Below, one piece after another: positions 52,896-61,215 of a DNA stretch of 64,000 nucleotides (its first letter is position 1; every line of letters starts with the position of its first letter). The notes under the pieces were generated by a model that worked only from the letters and a program-made list of their open reading frames with translations, was not told where the DNA came from and made no database searches. Source of the stretch: Polyangia bacterium (lineage in GTDB: Bacteria; Myxococcota_A; Polyangia; Nannocystales; Nannocystaceae); the NCBI GenBank assembly GCA_030424595.1, contig JAUHWG010000019.1, positions 62,001 to 126,000 of the forward strand, read 5' to 3'. A program made the translations under genes and the position numbers.

Positions 52896-53744
52896 CTAGA
52901 GGACATCGATGATCTTCCTCAGGGTCTCGCCCTTGCGCTCGAGCTCGATGGCGATGGTCGCGTGTCGGGGCTGGTCGGAGTTCGAGTCCAGCTGCGGTGT
53001 GCCGGTGAGGCGGGTGGAGCGGATCAGGTCGCCGTTGCGGAAGCCGAGGAGCTTCATCGGCGAGCCCGAACGTATCCCGTAGATCTTGGTCCCGAGCCGC
53101 TCGCCGTCGCGGATGGACGGGACGTAGCGGGCCCGCAGCGGTGACTCGGTCGGGAGGGGCTCGGCCGCCCCGTTGACCGCGGAGTCGATCTGGCAGTGGT
53201 GCTCGCTCGCACAGCTGATCCCTGTCGGCCTGAGCATCGTGAAGATGGAGAGGACGTCGGCGGATCGGTCTCTTTGGCTCGTGTCATCGTCGACGGTGGT
53301 CGCGGTGGTCGCGATCGTCGAGGAGCCGTGGGCCGTCGCGACGCCCTCATCGCGTGACCGGTGGCGCCGATCTTCGCGGTGCTTGTGGTGCTTGCGGTGC
53401 TTGCGGTGTTCGCCGTGGCGATGACGAGCTGTGCGCTCGCCTTCTTGCGGATACCCGTCGCACCCGGGCTCGGACTCGTCACGGGCGGCCCGGAGGGCCT
53501 CGCGCTCCGCCTCGAGCTCGCCGCGGGTCCGCTCCAGCAGCTCGGTCGCGGAGCTCAGGGCGACGGTGGCGTCGGCGATGGTCCTGTCGTGGTGCTCGGT
53601 CGAGAGCTGAGCGGAGACGGCGAGCGCTGCGAGACCCGCGGCTCCGAGGGCGCCGCAGAGGGCCGCCGCGAGGGCGAGGATGGAGCGGTCTCGACGGAGA
53701 TCGCGGTTGTTGGCGGGGGGCGGGGACACCGGGTAGTTGGGCAT
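52896..53744 (-). CDS. GspC-like membrane protein with C-terminal PDZ-like domain
   Basis: 282 residues. One N-terminal helix (about 22-44), a coiled-coil stretch (ELLERTRGELEAEREALRAA), a His/Arg/Lys-rich segment (HRKHRKHHKHRED), a Thr-rich linker, and a C-terminal domain with RARYVPSIRDGERLGTKIYG and GSPMKLLGFRNGDLIRS, which match the PDZ region of the type II secretion protein GspC. The inner-membrane GspC recruits the secretin; no other gsp genes are here, so this is an orphan or has been recruited to another role. The His-rich patch might bind metal. Confidence 0.8.
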   Translation of the reverse strand: MPNYPVSPPPANNRDLRRDRSILALAAALCGALGAAGLAALAVSAQLSTEHHDRTIADATVALSSATELLERTRGELEAEREALRAARDESEPGCDGYPQEGERTARHRHGEHRKHRKHHKHREDRRHRSRDEGVATAHGSSTIATTATTVDDDTSQRDRSADVLSIFTMLRPTGISCASEHHCQIDSAVNGAAEPLPTESPLRARYVPSIRDGERLGTKIYGIRSGSPMKLLGFRNGDLIRSTRLTGTPQLDSNSDQPRHATIAIELERKGETLRKIIDVL

Positions 53745-53915
53745 GCTCCCGACAGTTACAAGCGGCGTGCCAGCCCTGACCGGGGCCTCAGGGGGCTCCT
53801 AGCGTGCCTCCGAGGGGAGGCGGCTGCCGAGCCCTGACAGCTTGGCACGGAGCCGAGGGGGGGGCCTTGTCATCCTGTCGACGGCCCTCGCTTGTCGCGG
53901 AGACGCGCTCGCGCG

Positions 53916-53921
53916 TAGGCT
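53916..53921 (+). promoter_or_regulatory. -10 element (TAGGCT) before glycosyltransferase gene
   Basis: TAGGCT with 6 nt to the GTG at 53928, and TTGTCG 18 nt upstream as a possible -35. Confidence 0.5.
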
Positions 53922-53927
53922 CTAGCG

Positions 53928-55163
53928 GTGCGGATCTGGTTCTTCTCGCACTACTTTCCGCCCGAGGGGAACGCCCCGGCGTCGCGGGTCTTCGAGACAG
54001 CTCGGCGCTGGGTCGCGGCTGGACATACGGTCACGGTGATCACCGGGCCGCCGAGCGTCCCCGACGGGGTCATCTATCCCGGCTTTCGCAACCGCTTCTC
54101 TCGCGAGGTCGAGCGCGGGATCGACGTCGTCCGGGTGGCGACCTACGTCGCGCCGAACCGCGGGTTCCTCCGACGCAGCCTCAACTTCGCCTCCTATATG
54201 GTGAGCGCGACGGTGCGGGCGCTCGCGCTCGAGCGACCCGACGTGATCATCGCGACGACGCCGCAATTCTTCTGCGGCTGGGCGGGGGTGCTGGTCGCGG
54301 GCCTGCGGCGGCGACCCCTCGTCCTCGAGGTCCGCGATCTCTGGCCCGCGTCGATCGTCGCCGTCGGCGCGCTCGCACCGGGGCCGACCCTCACGCTGCT
54401 CGAGGGGCTCGAGCGGCGGATGTACGCGGCCGCCGATCACATCGTCACGGTCGGCGAGGGCTACGCGGACGAGCTGCGGGCCCGCGGCGTCGACGACGGC
54501 CGTCTCAGCGTGATCACCAACGGGGTCGACCTCGACCTCTTCTCGCCGCGCCCCGCGAGCTCAGAGCTCCTGTGTGGCTACGGCCTCGGCGGTCGCTTTG
54601 TCTGCGCCTATGTCGGGACGGTCGGCATGGGGTCGGGGCTCGAGGTGCTCGTGCCCGTCGCCGAGCGGCTCCGGGAGCTCGGCCGCGACGACGTCGGGAT
54701 CCTGGTCGTCGGCGACGGGGCGATCCGGGCCGAGCTCGAGGCGGAGGCGCGGCGGCGGGGGCTGACGAGCCTCGTCTTCGCCGGACGTCAGCCGAAGTCG
54801 ATGATCCCCGATCACCTCGCGAGCGCCGGTTGCTGCCTCGTCCACCTCCGGCGCAGCGAGCTCTTCGAGACCGTTCTCCCGTCGAAGATCTTCGAGGCGA
54901 TGGCGATGGCCAAGCCCATCGTGCTCGGCGTTGAAGGACGCGCGGCGCAGCTCGTCGCGGGCGCAGGAGCGGGGATCTGCGTGACCCCAGAGGAGCCGGA
55001 GGAGCTGGTCCAGGCGATCCTCCGCCTCGCCGACGATGATCGGCTCTGCCGGCGCTACGGCGAGGCGGGGCGCGCCCGGGCGGTCGCCGACTACGACCGG
55101 GTGGGGCTGGCGGATCGTTATCTCGCGCTCCTCGAGCGGGTCGTGGCGGAGCGTATCGGCTAG
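53928..55163 (+). CDS. WbuB-like family 4 glycosyltransferase
   Basis: 411 residues, GTG start. GT-B fold of the WbuB group: FSHYFPPEGNAPASRVFE at the start, LEVRDLWPASIVAVG in the middle, and the donor-site motifs TNGVDLDLFSP, YVGTVGMGSGLE and LPSKIFEAMAMAKPI. WbuB enzymes transfer L-FucNAc onto polyprenyl-linked sugars during O-antigen synthesis; the actual sugar here is open. It lies apart from the wec cluster but probably serves the same surface glycan. Confidence 0.9.
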   Translation: MRIWFFSHYFPPEGNAPASRVFETARRWVAAGHTVTVITGPPSVPDGVIYPGFRNRFSREVERGIDVVRVATYVAPNRGFLRRSLNFASYMVSATVRALALERPDVIIATTPQFFCGWAGVLVAGLRRRPLVLEVRDLWPASIVAVGALAPGPTLTLLEGLERRMYAAADHIVTVGEGYADELRARGVDDGRLSVITNGVDLDLFSPRPASSELLCGYGLGGRFVCAYVGTVGMGSGLEVLVPVAERLRELGRDDVGILVVGDGAIRAELEAEARRRGLTSLVFAGRQPKSMIPDHLASAGCCLVHLRRSELFETVLPSKIFEAMAMAKPIVLGVEGRAAQLVAGAGAGICVTPEEPEELVQAILRLADDDRLCRRYGEAGRARAVADYDRVGLADRYLALLERVVAERIG

Positions 55164-55202
55164 CGGCGATAGGATCGGCGTGTCTCGCCGCCGATCTTGA
55201 GT

Positions 55203-58037
55203 CTAGCCGCCGGAGGGCGCTAGCGGAGCATCCGCGGCTGGGGGAGGTCGCTCCGGGTCGTAGTCGTCGATCCAGGCCTCGATCTCGCCGCGGAGGCCGT
55301 CTTGGAAGTGACCGACCTTCAGCGACTCGGCGGCGCGCTTGGCCAGGGAGAGGGCGCGTCGGCGCTCGCCCGGCTCCGGTGAGGGGGCGAGCGCGCGGGC
55401 GAGGGTGAAGCGGGCGCGGGCGAAGAGCCAGGGCTGCTCGCTCGTCGCCGCGTCGACCGAGGCCAAGGCGGCCTCTAGCCGCGCCCTCGCCTCGGTTGTT
55501 CGTCCGACCCCGAGATCCAACGCCGCGAATCCGGCGACGGTGTCGAGGCGGAAGTCCTGTGGCGTGTCGAGCCGCTCGTGGATCGCGAGGCTTTGGTGCA
55601 AGAGCTCCCCTGCTCGGTCGAGGTCGTCCTCGGCGATCGCGAGCCAGGCGAGGCCGTCAGCGACATAGGCCAGGTGTTGAGGCTCGCTGCCCCGGTCGAA
55701 GAGGGCGAGGGCTCGGCTCAGGTCGTCGCTCGCACGGTCGTGTTCGCCGCGATCGAGGGCGAGGAGTCCACGACCCTTGAGGTGGACCGAGGTGGCGAAG
55801 GGCCGAAGCTCACCGTGAAGATTGCTCGAGTCGACCAGTTCGCGCTCCCAACAGGTCATCGCCTCCGAGTAGGAGCCGCTACATGCATACAGGGCGCAGT
55901 GATTGAGCGCGATCTCTCGCACGATCGGGTGTTTTTCGCCGACCATCTTCGCCGCGAGCTGCTTCGCTTTGGCGGAGGCCTGCTCCGACTCTGCACATCG
56001 GCGGAGATCGAGATAGCCCTCACTGAGGTTAGAAAGGGCGATGAAGGTCAAGGGATTGTCATTCTTGGCGTTGCTCTCCAAGAGTGCGAGCGCCTGGAGC
56101 TGGAGCTCGATGGAGTCTCCGAGCTGACCTGAGAGCGTCATCACCGACGATAGGTTGTTGAGCGTCAGGGCGCGTAGATCGCTCGCACCTTCGAGACGGT
56201 CGACGAGGGCGAGGGCTGGCGAGCGCCACGAGAGGACCTCCTCGGTACTACCGAGCCCGTAGCCGTTCGAATAGATCCACTTGGCGAGGGCTTCGACGGC
56301 GACACGATCTGCCTTGGTCGCGAGCCCGGTGACAAACGCTCGGTGGAGGAGCGGCGTCGCAGCGGTGAAGTCTGCTTGCCACATGGCGAGGCTCCCCCTG
56401 CGGTGGAGCACCTCCGCCGTGAGCGGTGCATAGGCGAGCGCCTCCGAGCGGGGTGTGAGCCTGTCGAGGAGGCGTTGGCCATCCTCGTATCGGCCGGCGC
56501 TCTCCAGGGCGAGCGCTCGGTCGAGCTCTCCGCGGATGCTCTCGAGCTCCCGCGCCTGCTCCGGGTCGTCGGGCAACGGCGTCGCCGAGAGCAGGCTCTC
56601 GGCGCTCTGGCAGGCGCTGATCGAGGGGAGGTTGGAGGCGGCGAGCACCGCGTTCTCGACCGTCCCCGCCTCGCCCTCGAGGAGCACCTGGACCAGCGCG
56701 GCGAGCTCGCCCTTGCGCCGGCGCAGGCAGTCCATCGTCAGATCGAGGAGGAGCGGCGAGGTGGCGCCGCTGAGGTGCGCCTCGCAGGTCGCCCTGTGCC
56801 TGTCCTTCCAGAGATCTGCGTAGGCGGTGAGGAGCCGGTCGACCCGGGGGATCGTCTCGGTCGCGAGCGGGTCGTCGGTCCCCTCAAACGCCTCGCCCAG
56901 GGCCTGCCGTCGCGGCTCGTCCCAGACCCCGGCGAGCTCCTTCGCCGCGCCTGCGCAGCGGTTGGCGAGCTGTGCCTGATGGCTCGCGAGGGCATAGACA
57001 CCGCCGGCGAGGAGGCCGAGCCCGAGGATGACCGCCCCCGCCCATCGCCAGCGCCGCGACGGGTCGTGGCTCAGGGCGAGGAGGAGCGCGTCGATCGACG
57101 GCCATCGCTCATCAGGGGCGGGCGCGAGGCCGCGGCGGATGGCCCTGTCGATCCATCGCGGTACGCCTGTGTCGGTCGGCGTCGGGCGGACCTTGCCGGC
57201 GATCGCCTGCTCACGGATGGTCTTGACGTCATGTCCGCTGAAGGGGCGGGCGGCGTAGAGCGCCTCGAAGAGCGAGGCGCAGAGGCTGAACTGATCCGAG
57301 CGGTGATCGACCTCACCGCCCAGATGTTGCTCTGGGGACATGTAGGCCGGCGTACCGATGGCGCGGCCCTCTTGGGTGAGGAGGCCGGTCCCCCAGGCCA
57401 ACCCGCTCCCCGAAGCTGCACGCCTCGCGGCGCTCCCCTCGGGGTCGGGGTCGGGGTCGGGGGTCGTCTCTGGATCGCGGGCCTCCGGGTTCATCGGCTC
57501 GATCGCGCGGACCAGGCCAAAGTCGGCGATCCGGGCGCGACCATCCTTGCCGACGAGGATGTTGTCAGGCTTGACGTCGCGGTGGACGAGGCCGATCGCG
57601 TGGGCCGCTCGGAGCCCGCGGCCCGCCTCGATCACGCGGGCGCTCGTCTCCTGCCACGGGCGCTCCCCCTCGAGGAGCCACTGTCGGAGGTTCTCGCCGT
57701 CGACGTGCTCCATCGCCACAAAGAGCTGCTCGCCGTGCTCGCCGACCTCGTAGACCTGGACGACGTTGGGGTGGGAGAGCTGGGCGAGCGCCTTGGCCTC
57801 GCGGAGGGTCCGCTCGTGGGCGCGGGTCGACACGAGCTCCGCGCGGATCACCTTGATCGCGACCTTGCGGTCGAGGTGGACGTCGTAGCCGGTGTAGACC
57901 TGGCCCATCGCCCCTTGACCGAGGAGATCGAGGACGACATAGCGGCCGATCTTCGCGCCCGCGAGGAGCGGTCGTCGGATGCTGTCGCCCTGGCGCTCTC
58001 CGTCTGCGGCGGTCGCGGTGAGCCCTAGGTCGTCCAT
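55203..58037 (-). CDS. Transmembrane Ser/Thr protein kinase with TPR sensor
   Basis: 944 residues from the ATG of MDDLGLTA; the frame also opens at a TTG (58103). Kinase domain: Gly loop GQGAMGQVY, VAIKVI, catalytic HRDVKPDN (Asp154), DFGLVRAI, GTPAYMSPEQ. After it come a DPDP repeat within the activation region, one transmembrane helix (about 332-355) and a large C-terminal helical region with TPR units (about 560-900; ALTLNNLSSVMTLSGQLGDS). This is the standard myxobacterial kinase-TPR sensor. The pseudogene at 49.5 kb is a broken relative. Confidence 0.92.
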   Translation of the reverse strand: MDDLGLTATAADGERQGDSIRRPLLAGAKIGRYVVLDLLGQGAMGQVYTGYDVHLDRKVAIKVIRAELVSTRAHERTLREAKALAQLSHPNVVQVYEVGEHGEQLFVAMEHVDGENLRQWLLEGERPWQETSARVIEAGRGLRAAHAIGLVHRDVKPDNILVGKDGRARIADFGLVRAIEPMNPEARDPETTPDPDPDPEGSAARRAASGSGLAWGTGLLTQEGRAIGTPAYMSPEQHLGGEVDHRSDQFSLCASLFEALYAARPFSGHDVKTIREQAIAGKVRPTPTDTGVPRWIDRAIRRGLAPAPDERWPSIDALLLALSHDPSRRWRWAGAVILGLGLLAGGVYALASHQAQLANRCAGAAKELAGVWDEPRRQALGEAFEGTDDPLATETIPRVDRLLTAYADLWKDRHRATCEAHLSGATSPLLLDLTMDCLRRRKGELAALVQVLLEGEAGTVENAVLAASNLPSISACQSAESLLSATPLPDDPEQARELESIRGELDRALALESAGRYEDGQRLLDRLTPRSEALAYAPLTAEVLHRRGSLAMWQADFTAATPLLHRAFVTGLATKADRVAVEALAKWIYSNGYGLGSTEEVLSWRSPALALVDRLEGASDLRALTLNNLSSVMTLSGQLGDSIELQLQALALLESNAKNDNPLTFIALSNLSEGYLDLRRCAESEQASAKAKQLAAKMVGEKHPIVREIALNHCALYACSGSYSEAMTCWERELVDSSNLHGELRPFATSVHLKGRGLLALDRGEHDRASDDLSRALALFDRGSEPQHLAYVADGLAWLAIAEDDLDRAGELLHQSLAIHERLDTPQDFRLDTVAGFAALDLGVGRTTEARARLEAALASVDAATSEQPWLFARARFTLARALAPSPEPGERRRALSLAKRAAESLKVGHFQDGLRGEIEAWIDDYDPERPPPAADAPLAPSGG

Positions 58038-58181
58038 CTCGACGTCTGTCCAAGCTCCTCGGCTCGCGGATCCGATCCTCGGAGCGCCGTCTCTGCCTGT
58101 CAACGGGCGCCTTCGAGCGGCTCGCCGAGGCTGCTGTGGTAGCCGCGTTGAGGGCCCTTGGCTGGACTATGATCGCCGCTG

Positions 58182-58871
58182 ATGAAGGCGCACGCACCCC
58201 GTCCTCCCCATGACCCCGGCTCCGAGACCACGAGCTTGATCGTTCGGCCCGATCTGCTCCGCGTGACCTTCGTCGCCGAGGCGGAGAGCTCTCGCGGCGA
58301 GCAGGGGATCGCCGCGCTTGAGCAGGCAGCGGTCGCGCTCAGGGCAGCGGTCGCGGGGGTCCACCCCGGGGCGGCGCTCGTGCTCCGCGGCTTTGAGCTG
58401 CGCAGGCAAGCTTCGCTCAAGAGCCGGAGCAGCTCGGAGGACGTCCGACCGACGATCTCGGGATCGCTCGAGGTCCCGCTGGCCGATGAGCTCGACTACT
58501 GGGGGCGAGCTCGCCTCCTCGCGCGGCTGTGGGCGGTGACCGAGGTCGCGGTCGCGGAGGGGTTGCGTTCGAAGCCGAAGATCCGGGCGTCCTTTGGCGC
58601 CCCGGTCGCTCTCCTACGGGCGCCGGAGGTCCATCGACAGGCGCTCCTGCGCCGTCGCTTGGGTCGCATCCGCGAGCTCTCTGAGGAGGCCGCGGCGAGC
58701 GGAGTCTGTGCGGGTCTGAGGCTGCGCAGCTGCGCCCTACCGGGTCCCGTGGAGCAGCGCACGCGCTCCCTTGAGGAGGTCGAGCTGGAGCTCGAGCTGG
58801 TGATCGAGGGGCCGCTGCAGGCGATCGAGCGAGGGTCCGAGGGACCGGTCGAGCGGGTCGACGGGGGCTGA
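58182..58871 (+). CDS. SIMPL/DUF541-like protein
   Basis: 229 residues; TATGAT lies 8 nt before the ATG. There is no signal peptide. The order LLRVTFVAEAESS, GIAALEQAAVALRAAVA, GSLEVPLADELDYWGRARLLA, RLRSCALPG and ELELVIEG is reminiscent of the SIMPL (DUF541) fold, although the family is usually exported. The match is weak and I offer it as a suggestion only. The gene is divergent from the kinase-TPR gene, with a short shared promoter region. Confidence 0.65.
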   Translation: MKAHAPRPPHDPGSETTSLIVRPDLLRVTFVAEAESSRGEQGIAALEQAAVALRAAVAGVHPGAALVLRGFELRRQASLKSRSSSEDVRPTISGSLEVPLADELDYWGRARLLARLWAVTEVAVAEGLRSKPKIRASFGAPVALLRAPEVHRQALLRRRLGRIRELSEEAAASGVCAGLRLRSCALPGPVEQRTRSLEEVELELELVIEGPLQAIERGSEGPVERVDGG

Positions 58872-58923
58872 TCCGCGAGGAGCGGAGCTTGCGTCCGCGG
58901 GGGAGATCGCAGACTGTGCAGGC

Positions 58924-59463
58924 ATGTGGAAGCCGCTCGCTCGTCGGCGCTCGGCCGCGGCCCTCGCGATCGCCTCCTTTCTAGGGCTTGGCGCGGTCGG
59001 CTGCGCCGGCGCAGGACAGACGCGGTCGGTCGATCCTGCGCCGACCGAGGCCCCGCTGCTGGTCGTCTTTGAGCGCTACGGTTGCTACGGCTTCTGCCCT
59101 GTCTATTGGGTCAGGGTCGCCGACGACGGCGGGCTCCTCTACGAGGGGGCCCACTTTGTCGCCGAGGTCGGTCGTCGGCGGGGTCAGCTGAGCGGCGAGC
59201 AGATCGCCGCGCTGCAGGGGGCCTTCGCCGAGGCGGGCTTCTTCGCCCTGGAGGACCGCTACGATCGCCCGCGCTACCGCGACCTCCCGCGGATCGTCAC
59301 GACCTATCGCGACGGAGCGCGCGAGAAGACGGTCGTCCATCACCTCGGAGATATCCGCGCGCCGGCGGCCCTCCTCGAGCTCGAGGAGTCGATCGATCGG
59401 ATCCTCGGCACCGAGGCTTGGGTCGGCAGCGAGGACGCCCGTGACCGCCTGAGCGGGACCTGA
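58924..59463 (+). CDS. DUF6438-type lipoprotein
   Basis: 179 residues. Lipobox AVGC (Cys27) and then a single domain: FERYGCYGFCPVYWVRVADD, LLYEGAHFV and GEQIAALQGAFAEAGFFAL. The GCxGxCPxY core is the mark of DUF6438, a family of small exported proteins with no known role. It lies 52 bp after the SIMPL-like gene and is probably co-transcribed with it. The 150 bp after its stop has a possible, heavily diverged copy of the dispersed element (tail ctcaccgcagctcgctag). Confidence 0.8.
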   Translation: MWKPLARRRSAAALAIASFLGLGAVGCAGAGQTRSVDPAPTEAPLLVVFERYGCYGFCPVYWVRVADDGGLLYEGAHFVAEVGRRRGQLSGEQIAALQGAFAEAGFFALEDRYDRPRYRDLPRIVTTYRDGAREKTVVHHLGDIRAPAALLELEESIDRILGTEAWVGSEDARDRLSGT

Positions 59464-59615
59464 CCAGAGGGACCAGAGGGCTGGCGTCGGGTCGAAGTAG
59501 CGCGAAGCTCCCCGGGCACCGCGGCCGTAGCAGGGGCGCCACCGACGGGGCGACCGCTCGCGGGAGCGGCGGCCGAGGAGCGCGCGAGGGGCTGCGCGAC
59601 CCTCACCGCAGCTCG

Positions 59616-60698
59616 CTAGCGGACCATGATCATGCCCTGCTGCTGGGCGAGCATCCCCCCGAGCGGGCAGTCGTCCGTGTAGTAGGTCCAGAGCATGTCG
59701 TGGAGGAGACCGTAGTTGGCCCCGTCGATCTCGGTGGTCTCGCGGAGGAAAAAGGCGCGCGTCTTCGCGGTCGCGCCGATGTAGTCCAGCATCGCCGGTC
59801 CCGTGACCGGAGCACAGTAGCCCTTGACCGCCTCGAAGAAGGTCGTCGGGACCAGATCGTTCTCGTGGGTGAGCAGATCCGGGGGGACTCCGTACCTGTA
59901 GACGTTCTCGCCCCACTCCTTGCCCTCGCTCCAGGTGCCGATCAGGAGCTGGTCGAAGGGGAAGGGGTTCTGCTGGAGGTTGAGCGAGTAGGGGAGGGCG
60001 TCGTCGGCGAGCTCGCCGGTAGCGGAGCGCCAGCCGAAGCTGTCGCTGTCCTTGAATGCGACGGAGCGCCCGGCCAGGAGCCAGCCGCCGCCGGCGAGCT
60101 CGAGGTCGCAGTAGACCTCGACGGCGGTCTCGGAGCTCGGCAGGTGAATGGTGTAGACGCCGCTCGAGACGGGTTGGTCGTTCTCGAGGAGATAGGCCTG
60201 GAGCTCTGCGCAGCTGTGGACAGGGTAGGCGTCGTCGCCACCGGTCGTAGGCTCGCCCGTGGAGGTCGAAGAGGTCGAAGAGGTCGAAGAGGTCGAAGAG
60301 GTCGATGTCGACCCTGCGCCAGAGGTGGTGAGCTCATCCCCGCTCGAGCCCGACGTCGAGGCCTCCGACGCGGCGCTCTCGGAGGTCTGGGCCGGGGCGG
60401 AGGATGACGACCCTGCCGAGCCGTCGTCGTACTCGTCGTAGCTCGGCGAAGGGAGGATGCAGGCCGAGCTCGTCGCGAGGAGGAGGCCGCCTAGGAGCCC
60501 GTGGTGAAAGTCCCCTGTGCTCGCGCGCCGCGATCGTTGGCCCTCTCGGCTTCGACGAAACGCCGCTGTACTGGGCTTTAGTGCAGATTTCGGCGGGGCC
60601 GAGAGGGGCGACGAGGGCAAGCGAGAGCGCGCTAGCGGGGCCGTGGCGTCGGCGCGCCGGGTCGCTCTGCTCCAGTCTTCCTCCGGAGAGCGTCGCAT
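59616..60698 (-). CDS. Fibrinogen-like lipoprotein with disturbed 5' end
   Basis: 360 residues if started at the ATG at 60698. The recognisable protein is a lipoprotein (LLGGLLLATSSAC, then a Ser/Asp/Tyr linker and a STSSTS tract from a 9-bp repeat) with a fibrinogen-like C-terminal region: CAELQAYLLEN, VYCDLELAGGGWLLAGRS and GGM near the end. Fibrinogen-like domains bind sugars or proteins at the surface. The start is a problem: dispersed element D covers 60490-60632 and supplies the codons before the hydrophobic stretch, with no Met/Val/Leu start next to the signal peptide, so about 75 unrelated residues would precede it. The gene may be a 5'-damaged pseudogene. Confidence 0.7.
   Translation of the reverse strand: MRRSPEEDWSRATRRADATAPLARSRLPSSPLSAPPKSALKPSTAAFRRSREGQRSRRASTGDFHHGLLGGLLLATSSACILPSPSYDEYDDGSAGSSSSAPAQTSESAASEASTSGSSGDELTTSGAGSTSTSSTSSTSSTSSTSTGEPTTGGDDAYPVHSCAELQAYLLENDQPVSSGVYTIHLPSSETAVEVYCDLELAGGGWLLAGRSVAFKDSDSFGWRSATGELADDALPYSLNLQQNPFPFDQLLIGTWSEGKEWGENVYRYGVPPDLLTHENDLVPTTFFEAVKGYCAPVTGPAMLDYIGATAKTRAFFLRETTEIDGANYGLLHDMLWTYYTDDCPLGGMLAQQQGMIMVR
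60260..60305. repeat. 9-bp tandem repeat in lipoprotein linker
   Basis: gaggtcgaa units, five in a row; in the minus frame they encode the STS repeats of the fibrinogen-like lipoprotein. Confidence 0.85.
60490..60632 (-). repeat. Dispersed element, copy D
   Basis: On the minus strand: gccgaaatctgcactaaagc, agcggcgtttcgtcgaagcc, caacgatcgcggcgcgcgag and ggggactttcaccacgggc. The shared frame reads AQYSGVSSKPRGPTIAAR then EHRGLSPRA, open in both directions. Confidence 0.88.
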
Positions 60699-61215
60699 CT
60701 GTAGACGGTATCACGCGGGCATTTGGGTCGCCGAGAGAGCCGGGGTTGCCGGTCCGGGGATCGGCGAACCGTCGGGGGCCTGCGCGACCTCCGCGGCAAT
60801 CCTCGGTCGCGGCCGGCCTTCAAGCCTGCGAATGGGGGCGGCGTGTGTGCGTCGCTTCGCGGACTGAGGCCCTTCGGCCGATCCAGAGGACCTACCTTGG
60901 CTCTCGCTTGTCGACGACGGATCTTCGCGACGTCACCGCCCGGACGACGGCCTGATCGATGCTGCGGCGGCGCAGCTCTTTTCGGCTCTGCGGGGCATGT
61001 CCGTAAGGACAGAGGGTAAATCGTGAGAGTCGTTGTGCACCTGCACATACGAGGTGCCGGGTGTGGGGGCTGCGAAGGATGGTGCACGGCGACATTGGAC
61101 CGTGCGCACTCCGCTGCACGTACACATGAGCGAGTGCCTTTTTTGGCCAAGCTCTCGTCGAGCTGTAGTGATAACGTAAGTTACTGCACTGTCACTGCAG
61201 CGTCCCTGCTCACCC
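60699..61215. other. Intergenic region upstream of TRAP locus
   Basis: 517 bp without a gene. It contains gtgcacctgcac near 61033 and a second gtgcac near 61082, a run of six T near 61140, and a lower-GC stretch (agtgataacgtaagttactgcac, here read in parts) just before the TatT-like start, where a promoter is likely. Confidence 0.5.

Noticed and set aside
59464..59615. Sixth copy of the dispersed element
   Set aside because: Only the last 18 bp (ctcaccgcagctcgctag) align well with copy B; too little to call.
60334..60714. 126-codon minus-strand frame as a separate gene upstream of the fibrinogen-like domain
   Set aside because: Its only conserved part is the peptide frame of dispersed element D; the rest is an off-frame reading of the lipoprotein gene.
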